Made by a program: the position numbers and the translations under genes | Source of the DNA: Mycoplasma enhydrae | GTDB lineage: Bacteria; Bacillota_I; Bacilli_A; Mycoplasmatales; Metamycoplasmataceae | Direction: 5' to 3' | Length of the DNA stretch: 64,000 bases | NCBI RefSeq assembly: GCF_017116825.1 | Contig: NZ_JAFIRD010000004.1 | Coordinates: 1-64,000 of the forward strand | Notes under the pieces: generated by a model | Database searches by the model: none | What the model was told of the DNA's origin: nothing | Seen by the model: only the letters and a program-made list of their open reading frames with translations | Shown here: positions 1-10,103 of the stretch, piece by piece | Numbering within the stretch: position 1 is the stretch's first letter | Layout of the letters: every line of letters starts with the position of its first letter

Positions 1-366
1 ATTAATTTTGTAATATTTATCTGCAACTTTAAAACCGCTTAATTCTTTGATAATTTTATGAACAATTTTACCTTTTTTAGCTTCAATTTCAAATCTTGCT
101 GTTGTTTCGTTTACTTTAGTAATTTTTTTAACTGTTAATTGTCAATCAGGTTCTGAAATTGACATTTTAATATCTTTATTTTTTAAATTATCAATTTCAA
201 TATTTGAAATTTCTGGAATTTCAATTACTAAATTTTTTTCAAGTCTTTTTTTAGTTTGAATGCTATCATCATTATTTTTACCATTAACACAACTTGTAAT
301 TGCCATAGATAAAGGTGTCAAAGTTAAAATAAAAGGTATAGTTATTTGAAATATTTTTTTCTTCAT
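1..366 (-). CDS. Lipoprotein, partial (3' end beyond window)
   Basis: The gene starts at 366 on the minus strand and runs off the left edge. The ATG at 366 follows an AGAAAGG ribosome binding site; an ATG ten codons upstream has none. The N-terminus is a lysine-rich start, a hydrophobic stretch and a lipobox ending ITSC at about residue 27, so the protein should be lipidated and displayed on the outer membrane face. A TGA at 142-144 reads as Trp and translation continues to position 1. The visible mature part is charged, with no recognised domain. Function unknown. Confidence 0.8.
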
Positions 367-542
367 ATTTGCCTTTCTATTTTTATTGAAATACATTATA
401 TTTTGTAATTTAATTTCAAATAAAATACTTCAATAATATGTTTAAATTATACATCTCTTTAAATTTCACTGCAAGTTAAAACCATTTTGGAAAAGAATAC
501 ATTATTTTTTAATGCATATAAAATCATCAATTAAAATTTATT

Positions 543-1076
543 TTATTTAATCTTAATACCTGCATTTTTCATTAGATTTAAGGCATTATTATGATATTCT
601 TCTTTATTATGATTTTTTGCTTCAAAAGTAGCCACCAAATTTGAAATAACACTAACATCTTTGTTCAATTTTTTAAAATTCAAATAAGTTTTAAGAGTTA
701 AAGCAAATTGTAATATACAAATATCTGTACAACAACCTATAATTACAAAATTATTGAATTTTTCAAAAATACTTTTATCTTCAAAAGCAAAAAAACTATT
801 TGTTGTATTTTTTTTAATAATTTTGTTGGCAAAGCATTTTAGTTCATCTACAACTTCTGATTCTTCAGTGTTAGCAAGACAATGTAATGGATACACTTCC
901 ATTTCAATGTCATCTTTATGATGATTATCATTGATAAAAATAATTTCACTGTTATCCTTATTAGCTTCTAAATACTCTTTTACATCAGGAATAATTTTAT
1001 TTATATCTTCACTAACTAAATTACCTTTTTTACAAAAACCTTTAACCATGTCTACTACAAAAATCATTGTTTTCAT
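543..1076 (-). CDS. Cysteine hydrolase (isochorismatase family), nicotinamidase-like
   Basis: A 177-residue cytoplasmic protein with the family layout: FVVDMVKGF near the N-terminus supplies the catalytic Asp (about residue 9), and GCCTDICI near residues 114-121 supplies the nucleophilic Cys. PLHCL and NDNHH segments lie where nicotinamidases carry metal and substrate contacts. Members hydrolyse amides such as nicotinamide to nicotinate, which would fit NAD salvage in a mollicute, but the exact substrate cannot be read from the sequence. Start supported by AAGGAG eight bases upstream. It stands alone, upstream of the tRNA cluster and in the opposite direction. Confidence 0.75.
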   Translation of the reverse strand: MKTMIFVVDMVKGFCKKGNLVSEDINKIIPDVKEYLEANKDNSEIIFINDNHHKDDIEMEVYPLHCLANTEESEVVDELKCFANKIIKKNTTNSFFAFEDKSIFEKFNNFVIIGCCTDICILQFALTLKTYLNFKKLNKDVSVISNLVATFEAKNHNKEEYHNNALNLMKNAGIKIK

Positions 1077-1222
1077 TTTATACTCCTTAAATTACTTAAT
1101 TTTACACCACTAAACAAACAACAAATATAAATATTTGAAATGTGTCATAAATCAGTATTTATTTTAACTCTAAACACCGCTTTAAAAATATTCAAAAAAA
1201 ATAACAAATAAAAAAAATAATA

Positions 1223-1228
1223 TATAAT
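1223..1228 (+). promoter_or_regulatory. -10 box for the tRNA cluster
   Basis: TATAAT lies 33 bases before the first tRNA in a very AT-rich spacer. No clear -35 box is visible. The eight tRNA genes that follow are separated by short spacers and are probably one transcript ending at the hairpin near 1961. Confidence 0.5.
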
Positions 1229-1260
1229 AATAAAGCATTTAAGCAATTAACTTATAGCGT

Positions 1261-1337
1261 GGAGAAGTAGCTCAGCTTGGTAGAGCACTTGACTTGGGCT
1301 CAAGCGGTCGCAGGTTCGAATCCTGTCTTCTTCACCA
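1261..1337 (+). tRNA. tRNA-Pro (TGG)
   Basis: Folds as a full cloverleaf of 77 bases with encoded CCA. The anticodon loop is CTTGGGC, giving TGG with G37, typical of Pro tRNAs. First of eight tRNAs in the order Pro-Ala-Met-Ile-Ser-fMet-Asp-Phe, which is the order of a classic Bacillus tRNA cluster. Confidence 0.97.
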
Positions 1338-1346
1338 TTAATTTTT

Positions 1347-1423
1347 GGGGGGGTAGCTCACCTGGCTAGAGCGCCTGCCTTGCACGCAGGAGGTAGAGGG
1401 TTCGAGTCCCTTCCTCTCCACCA
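1347..1423 (+). tRNA. tRNA-Ala (TGC)
   Basis: A 77-base cloverleaf with encoded CCA; loop CTTGCAC gives anticodon TGC. The acceptor begins with seven G residues paired to CCTCTCC, including two G-T pairs. The G run is part of the acceptor stem, not a phase-variable tract. Confidence 0.97.
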
Positions 1424-1427
1424 TTAT

Positions 1428-1504
1428 GGCACTGTAGCTCAGCTGGTTAGAGCATCCGGTTCATACCCGGAAGGTCAAGAGTTCGACTCTCTTCGGTGCT
1501 ACCA
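1428..1504 (+). tRNA. tRNA-Met, elongator (CAT)
   Basis: A 77-base cloverleaf with encoded CCA; loop TTCATAC gives anticodon CAT. The body resembles bacterial elongator Met tRNAs. It has a paired 1-72 end (G-T), unlike the initiator further on. Confidence 0.93.
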
Positions 1505-1538
1505 TATGTTAACACCCACACGGGATTGAAAATATTTA

Positions 1539-1614
1539 GGACCCATAGCTCAATGGTTAGAGCAACCGGCTCATAACCGGTCGGTTACAGGTTCGAGTCC
1601 TGTTGGGTCCACCA
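1539..1614 (+). tRNA. tRNA-Ile2 (CAT, lysidine type)
   Basis: A 76-base cloverleaf with encoded CCA; loop CTCATAA gives anticodon CAT. The GGACCCA acceptor, ACCGG anticodon stem and position after Met in this conserved order match the Ile2 tRNA whose C34 is changed to lysidine by TilS so that it reads ATA. The identity as Ile rather than Met is inferred from these similarities. Confidence 0.85.
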
Positions 1615-1618
1615 TTTT

Positions 1619-1709
1619 GGGCAATTACCCAAGAGGCTGAAGGGAGCAGTCTTGAAAACTGCCAGGGGCTTCACGGCCCGCGGGGGTTCAAATCCCTCAT
1701 TGCCCGCCA
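1619..1709 (+). tRNA. tRNA-Ser (TGA)
   Basis: A 91-base class II tRNA with a long variable arm and G73-CCA encoded; loop CTTGAAA gives anticodon TGA. Confidence 0.97.
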
Positions 1710-1715
1710 TTATAT

Positions 1716-1790
1716 AGCGGAGTAGAGCAGGGGCAGCTCGTTGGGCTCATAACCCAAAGGTCATTGGTTCAATTCCAATCTCCGCAACCA
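1716..1790 (+). tRNA. tRNA-fMet, initiator (CAT)
   Basis: A 75-base tRNA with initiator marks: three G-C pairs at the base of the anticodon stem (GGG CTCATAA CCC) and an unpaired first position. Here position 1 is A facing A72, where many bacteria have C facing A72. CCA is encoded. Confidence 0.93.
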
Positions 1791-1791
1791 C

Positions 1792-1868
1792 GGTCCAGTG
1801 GTAAAGTGGTTTAATACGCTTCCCTGTCACGGAAGAGATCGCGGGTTCAATTCCCGTCTGGACCGCCA
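1792..1868 (+). tRNA. tRNA-Asp (GTC)
   Basis: A 77-base cloverleaf, G73 and CCA encoded; loop CTGTCAC gives anticodon GTC. It begins one base after the CCA end of the preceding initiator tRNA. Confidence 0.97.
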
Positions 1869-1869
1869 T

Positions 1870-1945
1870 GGCTCTGTAGCTCAGTTGGTAGAGCAACGGA
1901 CTGAAGCTCCGTGTGTCGCTGGTTCGATTCCTGCCGGAGCCACCA
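1870..1945 (+). tRNA. tRNA-Phe (GAA)
   Basis: A 76-base cloverleaf with encoded CCA; loop CTGAAGC gives anticodon GAA. Last gene of the cluster; the terminator hairpin follows within 16 bases. Confidence 0.97.
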
Positions 1946-1960
1946 TTTCAGAAATGACTT

Positions 1961-1982
1961 AACACCGTAATGGTGTTTTTTT
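1961..1982 (+). terminator. Terminator of the tRNA cluster
   Basis: AACACC and GGTGTT form a six-base-pair stem with a five-base loop, followed directly by a run of T. Confidence 0.85.
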
Positions 1983-2011
1983 ATATTTTCAATATAAAAA
2001 GTAATTTTGTT

Positions 2012-2017
2012 TATAAT
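2012..2017 (+). promoter_or_regulatory. -10 box, probable leaderless start
   Basis: TATAAT ends 10 bases before the ATG at 2028. Transcription would begin about four bases before the start codon, leaving no room for a ribosome binding site; none is visible. Confidence 0.5.
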
Positions 2018-2027
2018 ATTTAATGTT

Positions 2028-2813
2028 ATGACAGATACACTAAATATATTTATACAAATATTTGGGGCTCTAGGCGCAATAATTACCATTTCATTAGGTA
2101 TTCCTCAATTAATAAGATTAACTAAAACAAAAGTTGTAGAGAAACCAAATTATTATTCATTTTGAATATTTTATGTTGGTTTAGTTATTTGAATAATTTA
2201 TGGTGTTTTTACACCTAACGAAGACGGTTGATATGTGTTTTTAGCAAACCTATTTTGTTCAATAATTTATTCTTTTACAATGTTCTTTTTATATCATTAC
2301 AACAAAGAATTAAATAAAAAACAAAAAACTTGAGCTTATGTATCAATTGCTTTGACAGAGTTATTTGTTATTTCTTTAACAGTAGTATTTTTCATTTTAG
2401 TTGATCAAAAACTAAAAACTGGAACATTTTATAATAAAGATGGTTTAATTTCATTTTTTGATCAAACTACTTCTTTAGTTATTGGTTTAATTACGCCTTC
2501 ATTTACAACCTTAGCATTTATGCCACAGTTAATTAAAGGTTTAAAAACCAAACAATTTAAAGGTTTAAGTCCTTGAATGCCGTTTTTATTTATCATTAAT
2601 AATACACTCTGAATTATATTCTTTAGTTTGAGTATTCAAAGAGCAAGAATTTTAAGTAGTCCAGAATCACTATCAACCTTAAATGGTTTAATAGGTGCTT
2701 TAATTTGACAAGTATTATCATCAATTGTTTATACTTTACAATTTAGCTTCATAATCTCATATGAAAGAAAACAAAAAAGACAACAACTAGTTGCCCAACA
2801 AGAAATAGCCTAG
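2028..2813 (+). CDS. PQ-loop repeat membrane protein
   Basis: A 261-residue integral membrane protein, read through several Trp TGA codons. Two PQ-loop units are visible: [12 protein letters not shown] near residue 25 and [16 protein letters not shown] near residues 164-179. Each sits at the end of a hydrophobic helix, with about seven hydrophobic segments in all. PQ-loop proteins include SWEET/SemiSWEET sugar carriers and cystine or cationic amino acid exporters, so transport of a small solute is likely, but the substrate is unknown. It has its own promoter just after the tRNA terminator and is convergent with the YigZ gene. Confidence 0.75.
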
Positions 2814-2824
2814 GCGGCTTTTTT

Positions 2825-3169
2825 TTATTCAAAAAGCAATTTTGCCGTTTGCAAATAAGCTCGTAATAAGTTGCTTTTTCCTAATTCTATGCCACCAAAG
2901 TATCTAACTATTACAATAGCTTTATTGAAAATCTTTTTATTTTCTAATAAAGAATATAAGGGTTTACCAGCTACTCCTCTAGGTTCAGCATCATCGCTGT
3001 AACCGCCTAACATATTATTATCATTTTTAATAATGAAAGCATGCACAACATGCTTTGCTTTTTTGTGTTCTTTTCTAACATTTTCAATTATTTTTTTCAT
3101 TTCTTCTTTTGAAGATATATCAAACAAAAAGGGAATAAATTTTGATTTTTTAATTTCCAAGAACTTCAT
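2825..3169 (-). CDS. YigZ/IMPACT family protein, N-terminal domain only
   Basis: A 114-residue protein matching the UPF0029 (YigZ/IMPACT) domain. KSKFIPF, the AFII strand, GGYSDDAEPRGVAG and IVRYFGGIELG are family signature segments. Family members are usually about 200 residues with a second C-terminal domain; here the reading frame stops after the first domain, so this is a short form. In other bacteria the family has been linked to ribosome or peptidase-related roles without a settled function. The start lacks a ribosome binding site, but TATAAT on this strand lies seven bases upstream, so the mRNA is probably leaderless. Divergent from the RluD-type gene. Confidence 0.8.
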   Translation of the reverse strand: MKFLEIKKSKFIPFLFDISSKEEMKKIIENVRKEHKKAKHVVHAFIIKNDNNMLGGYSDDAEPRGVAGKPLYSLLENKKIFNKAIVIVRYFGGIELGKSNLLRAYLQTAKLLFE

Positions 3170-3205
3170 ATTGATAATTATATCAAATGTTATAATTTAA
3201 AAATT
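3170..3205. promoter_or_regulatory. Compact divergent promoter, YigZ/RluD pair
   Basis: Only 36 bases separate two divergent start codons. Plus strand: TG-T-TATAAT, an extended -10, with TATAAT at 3191-3196 and the ATG at 3206. Minus strand: TATAAT covers 3177-3182 and the ATG is at 3169. Both predicted transcription starts fall on or within a few bases of the start codon. Neither gene has a ribosome binding site. Confidence 0.65.
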
Positions 3206-4099
3206 ATGGTAAAGCTGATTGCAACTTATTCAGATCGAATTGATAAATACATTACAAATAATTCTTCAATAACACGAAATGATATTCAAGAACTAATTGC
3301 TCAAGGAGCAGTTTTTGTTAATGGAAAAAAGATAAATAAAAACAAATATATCGTTAATGAAAATGATGAAATTGAAATAATTAAGGTAATTGAAAAACAA
3401 ACTAATGTTGTTGCCCAAAATATTGATATTGAAATAATTTATGAAAATGAAGATTATTTAATTGTAAATAAACCTTCAGGTATGACTGTGCATCCGGCAC
3501 CAGGACATTATGATAATACTTTAGTTAATGCTTTAATGTATCATTTTAAGAATAATTTAAGTAATGTAAATGGTTTATTAAGACTTGGAATCATACACCG
3601 CATTGATAAAGACACAAGTGGACTTTTAATAGTAGCTAAAAATAATGCTACACACAATTATTTTGCTTCATTATTAAAAGAACACAAAATTGACAGAACT
3701 TATGTAGCTATTGTAGATGGTAAAATTGTAAATAAAAAAATGCATATTGATCTTCCAATTGGTCGAGACCAAAAAAATCGCCAAAAATTTAGTGTAACTC
3801 AACAAAATTCCAAAAACGCTTATACCATGATTGAAGTAATAAAGCATTTTAAGATTGGTAATGATATAAAAACACTAGTTAAATGTAATTTAAAAACAGG
3901 AAGAACTCATCAAATTAGAGTTCATTTAAACTATATTAAACATCCTGTTTATGGAGATCCTATTTATAATAAAAAAATAGATGGCTTTAATCAAAGGTTA
4001 CATGCAATGCAGCTTGATTTTGTTGATAATAAGGGTGAAATTAAACATTTTGAAGCCCCTATTCCTGAAATTATGTTAAAAGAAATTGCAGAGAGTTAA
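3206..4099 (+). CDS. rluD: 23S rRNA pseudouridine synthase, RluA/RluD family
   Basis: A 297-residue cytoplasmic enzyme. Residues 1-60 form an S4 RNA-binding domain; the catalytic domain carries the family signature HRIDKDTSGLLIVAKN at about 131-146, with D134 as the predicted catalytic Asp, and a later TGRTHQIRVH motif. It isomerises uridines in large-subunit rRNA to pseudouridine. Length and domain order are those of RluD/YlyB proteins; the exact target uridines are not deducible, so the symbol is by similarity. Probably leaderless, from the extended -10 nine bases upstream. Confidence 0.85.
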   Translation: MVKLIATYSDRIDKYITNNSSITRNDIQELIAQGAVFVNGKKINKNKYIVNENDEIEIIKVIEKQTNVVAQNIDIEIIYENEDYLIVNKPSGMTVHPAPGHYDNTLVNALMYHFKNNLSNVNGLLRLGIIHRIDKDTSGLLIVAKNNATHNYFASLLKEHKIDRTYVAIVDGKIVNKKMHIDLPIGRDQKNRQKFSVTQQNSKNAYTMIEVIKHFKIGNDIKTLVKCNLKTGRTHQIRVHLNYIKHPVYGDPIYNKKIDGFNQRLHAMQLDFVDNKGEIKHFEAPIPEIMLKEIAES

Positions 4100-4160
4100 T
4101 TTAAATTACCATATAATATATAATTTATATTATAAAAACTCACAATCTAAAGGAGAAAGA

Positions 4161-5099
4161 ATGAAAAATATTGATTTGTCATCATACAATACAACTGATG
4201 AATTATATGTACATAATTCTAAAAAATTTAATTTATGATGAATTTTATTTACAGTGTTTTTAGGCATTGTTGTAATATTGATGGCTTCAACAGTTATCGA
4301 ATATACAATTAGAAAAGAGCACTACATTAATAACTATATTGAATTAATTGAAAGTCTAAAAAATAAGCCCGATGATACAGTAGCAGCAGCTAATTCAACA
4401 TATTTAAGGGAAACCTTATTTTCTGTTTTTACATTTATTATAAGTGTAGGAATTTTGATTTGACATATTATTAATTGAGTTAGAGGCATTAGAAAAAAAG
4501 ATTATAGTTTATATTCTCCTTTCTTATCAGCACTATATGGTTTTTTAGTTGTTTTCATGGTTATAAATTTAATTTGATCATTTGGAAGCATATTTCAAAT
4601 TCCTTCATGAAATGTTAAAAAAATGATTAGTCTAGTGTACACAATAGTATTACCGATTGGTTATTTTGTATTCTATTGACCTTGTGCCAAAATAATAAGA
4701 ATGTTTAGATTTGTAAAAATGCAAGCACAAATGCAAAACATGCCTCAAGAATTTTTATCACCTTTTGGTAATAGAAATATGAATCCAGAAGTGATGACAC
4801 CAACTGAATCAAATCCTAATATGGTCTTAGGTGTGCCAACTATGGAAAAATCAAAAACAGATGTATATCGTGAACAACTAAATACTCTAGATAATGAAAA
4901 ACTAGTATTGATGGCTAAAAAGCTAAACATTTTTGGAGCAGAAGACTTAAGCAGAGAAAATTTAATTGAAAAAATAGTTTTAATTTTTGAAACTGATTTG
5001 CAAAATCAAAAATCTAGTGATTTAAAACCAAATACTGAAACCAAAAATGAAGATCCAAATTTTGAAGATAAAGATGAAAAAAATCCTACAGATGACTAA
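4161..5099 (+). CDS. Four-helix membrane protein with SAP-like C-terminal segment
   Basis: A 312-residue protein, start supported by AAGGAG. Four hydrophobic helices lie within about residues 25-185 (one begins LFTVFLGIVVILMAS, another LYGFLVVFMVINLIW). The cytoplasmic tail has a helix-extension-helix pattern, LDNEKLVLMAKKLNIFGAED followed by LSRENLIEKI, like SAP/Rho-N nucleic-acid-binding segments, then an acidic Asn/Asp/Glu-rich end. First gene of a three-gene set whose members follow within 16 bases or overlap, suggesting one operon. I do not recognise the family; the SAP resemblance is by eye. Confidence 0.7.
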
Positions 5100-5114
5100 A
5101 AAGGCAGGTATCTA

Positions 5115-6251
5115 ATGAGTAGCGAAATATTAGCACAAGTTAGCTATAGTACAACTTCAAGCACCACTAGAAAAGGTGGAGGACCACTTTTAGTTTTTTC
5201 ATTAGTCGTGACATTGCTTATGATTGTAAATATTTATTTTTTAATTAAATATTTCATTAATTATCGAAAAAGCATAGATAAAACTCAAAAAGTATTAGGT
5301 GAGTATTTAGTTAAAGACTATGTTCAAGGCGCAAGTTTCAAAAATAATTCATTTTTTAATTTCCTAATAATTATTTTTACAATATTAGCTCAGATTTTTG
5401 TTTCAGCCATTGCTTTAAAAAGAGCAGCAGCAGAAATAGACCAATTATATGTTCCAGTATTCATTTTTTCATATGAAGTTGCTTTAATTTTATTAGGTTC
5501 ATTAATAATAGGTTTCTTTGTTTTAAGGTATGTTAAATTCAATTATCCACAATACAAAAGTGATGATGTTGAAATATATAATGAATTAGTTTCTTTAAGA
5601 GAACTAAAAAACAATGAATTACAAAAACAATATCCACAAACAATTAGCTTAGACTTAGAAAAACTAAAAGCTTCTAACCTTTTATTACATAACTTATTTA
5701 ATAAATGAACTAGTTTTTATAACACTATGGAAGGCATTCCTTTCAAAAAACAATACAATATCTTTTTAGATCAATTATTTAAAATTAATTATTTCATTGA
5801 GGTAAACACTAACATAGAAAAAACTCAAGAATTAAATAGAGAAGTAGCTGAAGTATATGATTTTAATAATCCAAAATTATCTTTAATTGAACGTGAAGTT
5901 TTATGAATGAAACATGCTGATAAAAAGGCTAAAATTTTAAAAGAAACAGAAGAACTTTCAAAAATGTCAAAAGAAGAATTTGATAAAAAATATAGCGAAT
6001 ATGTATATTCTGCTCGTTCAATTGACCCATTATATCAACCAGCATCTCGTAATGCTTGACTGTTTTATCGTGATAGTGAAATTGAAGATCTATTTTATAA
6101 CACTAATGTAACAATAAATTATTCATTAGATAATCAAAATGAAACTATTGAAAATAGTATGCCTGAGTTTTTAAATCAATATCGTAGTTTTTTAATTTCT
6201 AAATTTTTATTAAATATTACTTTAGAGGCTAAAAATGAAAAAAAGAAATAA
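5115..6251 (+). CDS. Membrane protein of unknown function
   Basis: A 378-residue protein read through Trp TGA codons at 5706, 5904 and 6058. The first 140 residues hold three hydrophobic segments; the rest is a long hydrophilic, mostly helical domain rich in Lys and Glu. It begins 15 bases after the preceding membrane gene with its own AAAGGCAGG site. It ends at 6251 by overlapping the next lipoprotein gene by 17 bases in another frame, indicating translational coupling. No family recognised; the pairing with a membrane protein and a lipoprotein suggests an envelope complex. Confidence 0.7.
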
Positions 6252-6810
6252 ATTATTAATGTTAATGCCACTATCATTACTAGTAGCTCCAATGATGGTT
6301 TCTTGTATTAAAACAGAAAACCTAAAATATTCGCTTTATAACCATTTTAAAACCAAAATTTTAGACAATATAAATGATGTAAATAAATACTTTCCTAATA
6401 CTAATGACTTAGATATCATTGTCTTAAAAAATGATCTTAATAAATTAATAATTGATTTAAAAGCCAAACGGATTACTGAACAAGAAACTTTTGAAAAACT
6501 AAAACAAGAAACTGAGCAAAAATTAACTGAGATCATGAAACGTTTCACAGATTCAAAAACCCAAAAAATTGAAGCTATTGAGGCATATGCTAACAAAGCT
6601 AAAGATTTTCAAAAATGAATTTTAAAAAACATTGCCAGAAATACAAAATACGTGTCTATAGTTGATAAAATTGAAACTTATTTTAATAATGAACAAGAAC
6701 TAAAATTTAATATGAGTTTAGAAGAAATTAATCAAAAAACTCAATCTTTAGAAAATTTAATTATTGAAACAAAGTTAAAAAAAATCGAGATAGATTCAAA
6801 AACACCTTAA
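6235..6810 (+). CDS. Small lipoprotein
   Basis: A 191-residue protein with a typical lipoprotein signal: basic MKKRNK start, hydrophobic core and lipobox ending MVSC at about residues 21-24. The mature part is highly charged and helical, probably coiled coil. The start overlaps the end of the upstream membrane gene and uses an AGAGG site inside it. Last gene of the operon, followed within a few bases by a terminator. Function unknown. Confidence 0.75.
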
Positions 6811-6813
6811 TTC

Positions 6814-6838
6814 AAGTGGTTTAATAGCCACTTTTTAT
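6814..6838 (+). terminator. Terminator after membrane/lipoprotein operon
   Basis: AAGTGG pairs with CCACTT across an eight-base loop, followed by TTTTTA. Confidence 0.75.
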
Positions 6839-6886
6839 TTTTTAAAAAAATATTTTAAAAATTATGAAACACCGGTTTAGTTGTTG

Positions 6887-6892
6887 TATAAT
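6887..6892 (+). promoter_or_regulatory. -10 box of the rpsL-rpsG-fusA operon
   Basis: TATAAT in the 163-base gap before rpsL, giving a 5' leader of about 75 bases. No strong leader structure is evident apart from the GAAAGG ribosome binding site at 6962-6967. Confidence 0.5.
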
Positions 6893-6973
6893 TTATAAGT
6901 ATTTTTAGTATCACTTGAAAAATACTAACCATTAATTTAATTATTTTTAAAAACAAAATTAGAAAGGAAAAAT

Positions 6974-7390
6974 ATGCCTACAGTTGCTCAATTAGTTAAA
7001 CAAGGCCGTAGAGATAAAACCACAAAATCTAAAGCTCCTGCTTTAGGTAAAATGTTTAACTCTTTACATAAGCAAGAAAAAGCAATACCTGCACCATTTA
7101 AACGTGGTGTATGTACTCGTGTGGCTACTATGACACCTAAAAAACCTAACTCGGCTATTCGTAAATATGCCCGTGTTAGATTATCAAATGGTCAAGAAGT
7201 TACAGCCTACATTCCTGGTGAAGGACACAATTTACAAGAACACTCAGTTGTTTTAATCCGTGGTGGTAAAGTTAAAGACTTACCCGGAGTTAGATATACA
7301 ATTGTTCGTGGAACACAAGATGCTGCCGGAGTTAACAACAGAAAACAAGCTCGTTCAGTATATGGAACCAAAAAACCAAAAAGTAATTAA
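6974..7390 (+). CDS. rpsL: 30S ribosomal protein S12
   Basis: 138 residues, full length. Carries the decoding-centre loop [17 protein letters not shown] and the [12 protein letters not shown] segment, with the lysines that in other bacteria mutate to streptomycin resistance unchanged. Part of the small subunit accuracy centre. First gene of the classic str operon order rpsL-rpsG-fusA. Confidence 0.97.
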   Translation: MPTVAQLVKQGRRDKTTKSKAPALGKMFNSLHKQEKAIPAPFKRGVCTRVATMTPKKPNSAIRKYARVRLSNGQEVTAYIPGEGHNLQEHSVVLIRGGKVKDLPGVRYTIVRGTQDAAGVNNRKQARSVYGTKKPKSN

Positions 7391-7402
7391 TTAGAAAGTT
7401 AA

Positions 7403-7885
<483 letters not shown>

Positions 7886-7916
7886 TATTTATCATTAATA
7901 AAGAATAGGAAAAATT

Positions 7917-10010
7917 ATGTCTAGAGAATATAAATTAGAAGATTATCGTAACATCGGAATTATGGCTCACATCGACGCCGGAAAAACAACAACTACAGAA
8001 AGAGTTTTATATCACACAGGTAAGATTCATAAAATTGGTGAAACACATGAAGGTGCTTCACAAATGGACTGAATGTCACAAGAACAAGAACGTGGTATTA
8101 CTATAACCTCAGCTGCTACAACAGCTTATTGAAAAAATAAAAGATTAAATATCATTGACACTCCAGGACACGTAGACTTCACGATTGAAGTAGAACGTTC
8201 ATTACGTGTATTAGATGGTGCAGTAACCGTTTTAGATGCACAATCAGGTGTTGAACCACAAACTGAAACAGTTTGAAGACAAGCTACAAATTATCAAGTT
8301 CCTAGAATTGTTTATGTTAATAAAATGGACAAATTAGGAGCTAATTTTAAGGCTTCAATTGAATCATTAAGAAAACTATTAGGGGCTAATGCACATCCAA
8401 TTCAACTAAATATTGGTGAAGAAGCACAATTTAGTGGAATTGTTGACTTAGTTACCATGAAAGCCTATGAATTTGATGGCACAATTGATGAAAACGTTAA
8501 AGAAATTGAAATTCCTGCTCATTTAAAAGATGAAGCACAATTATTAAGAGCTTCATTAGCAGAATCACTAGCAGATTTTGATGAAGAAATTATGGAATTA
8601 CTACTTAGTGAACAAGAAATCTCAGCAGAATTACTTAAAAAAGCAATTAGAAAAGCAACAATTACATCTACTTATTTCCCAGTTGTATGTGGTACATCAT
8701 TTAAAAATAAGGGTGTTAAATTTATGCTTGATGCTGTTGTTGATTATCTACCTTCACCATTAGACATTCCAGCTATGAAAGCTTATAAAAATGAAGAAGA
8801 ATTATCAATTCCAGCTTCAGATGAAGGATTTTTCTCTTCATTAGCATTCAAAGTTATGAATGACCCATTTGTTGGAAACTTAACATTCTTCAGAGTTTAT
8901 AGTGGAGTTATTTCTAAAGGTTCTTATGTTGCTAATTCAACAAAAGGTGAAAAAGAAAGATTAAGCCGTATTCTATTAATGCATGCTAATTCAAGAACTG
9001 ACATTGATGAAGTTAGAACTGGAGATATAGCAGCAGCAGTTGGACTTAAATATACCACTACAGGAGATACATTAATCGATGACAAACATAAAGACATTGT
9101 CTTAGAAAATATGAATTTCCCAGAACCTGTTATTTCTCAAGCAATTGAACCTAAAACTAAGGATGCTTCTGAGAAACTTTCATTAGCTTTACAACGTTTA
9201 GGTGCAGAAGATCCTACATTTAAATACTACACCGATGAAGAAACTGGTCAAACAATTATTGCTGGTATGGGTGAATTACACCTTGACATTATTGTTGATA
9301 GACTAAAACGTGAATTCAAAGTTGAAGTAAGTGTTGGAGCACCTCAAGTTTCATACCGTGAAACAATTACCAAAAGTGCTGAAGTTGAAGGAATTCACAA
9401 GAAACAATCAGGTGGTAAAGGTCAATACGGTCACGTATGAATTAAATATGAACCAAACCCAGATGGTGGCTTTGAATTCGTTGATAAAATTGTTGGTGGT
9501 AAAATTCCTAAAGAATATATTAAATCAATTGAAAAAGGTCTTAGAGAAAAAATGGATATTGGTATTCTTGCTGGTTATCCAATGATCGATATTAAAGCAA
9601 CTTTATTTGATGGTTCATACCATGAAGTTGACTCTTCAGAATTAGCATATAAAATTGCAGCTTCTAAGTCACTTACAAAAGGTCGTGAACAATTAGGCAC
9701 AGTTTTATTAGAACCTATTATGGATGTTGCTGTAGTTGTTCCTGAAGATTTCTTTGGAGATGTTATGGGTGATATTTCACGTAGAAGAGGACAAGTACGT
9801 GATAATGAAACCAGAAATGATGGAGCTCATGTTATTAAATCTTACATTCCATTGAGCGAAATGTTTGGTTATGCAACTCAATTAAGATCAATGACTACAG
9901 GTCGTGGAACATATCAAATGTGATTTGACCACTATGAAAAATTACCTCGCAATTTAGCAGATGAAATAATTAAAAAACGTGGTGGTAAAGTTTCAGTGGA
10001 TGAAGATTAA
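7917..10010 (+). CDS. fusA: Elongation factor G
   Basis: 697 residues, full length; several Trp TGA codons interrupt it only under the standard code. G1 motif AHIDAGKT at residues 17-24, the DTPGHVDF G3 motif, NKMDKLGA G4 motif, then domains II-V with the conserved GKGQYGHV and GRGTY segments. GTP-driven translocation factor. It ends the str operon and is followed by a terminator; tuf is not adjacent here. Confidence 0.97.
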
Positions 10011-10028
10011 TCATTCAAAATAATAATT

Positions 10029-10059
10029 AAAGTGCAAATGTAAAGTTTGCGCTTTTTTT
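10029..10059 (+). terminator. Terminator after fusA
   Basis: AAAGTGCAAA pairs with TTTGCGCTTT (one G-T pair) across a seven-base loop, followed by a T run. Confidence 0.85.
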
Positions 10060-10103
10060 GTATTTTAGGCACTTTTTAGGGCATAATTTCAATAAAACAA
10101 TCG

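Noticed and set aside
1347..1353. G7 run at the start of tRNA-Ala as a phase-variable tract
   Set aside because: It is the paired 5' acceptor strand of the tRNA.
4161..6810. The membrane/lipoprotein operon as the missing partners of the F1-like ATPase
   Set aside because: Sizes and features do not match what I know of the F1-like associated membrane proteins, and the loci are 35 kb apart.
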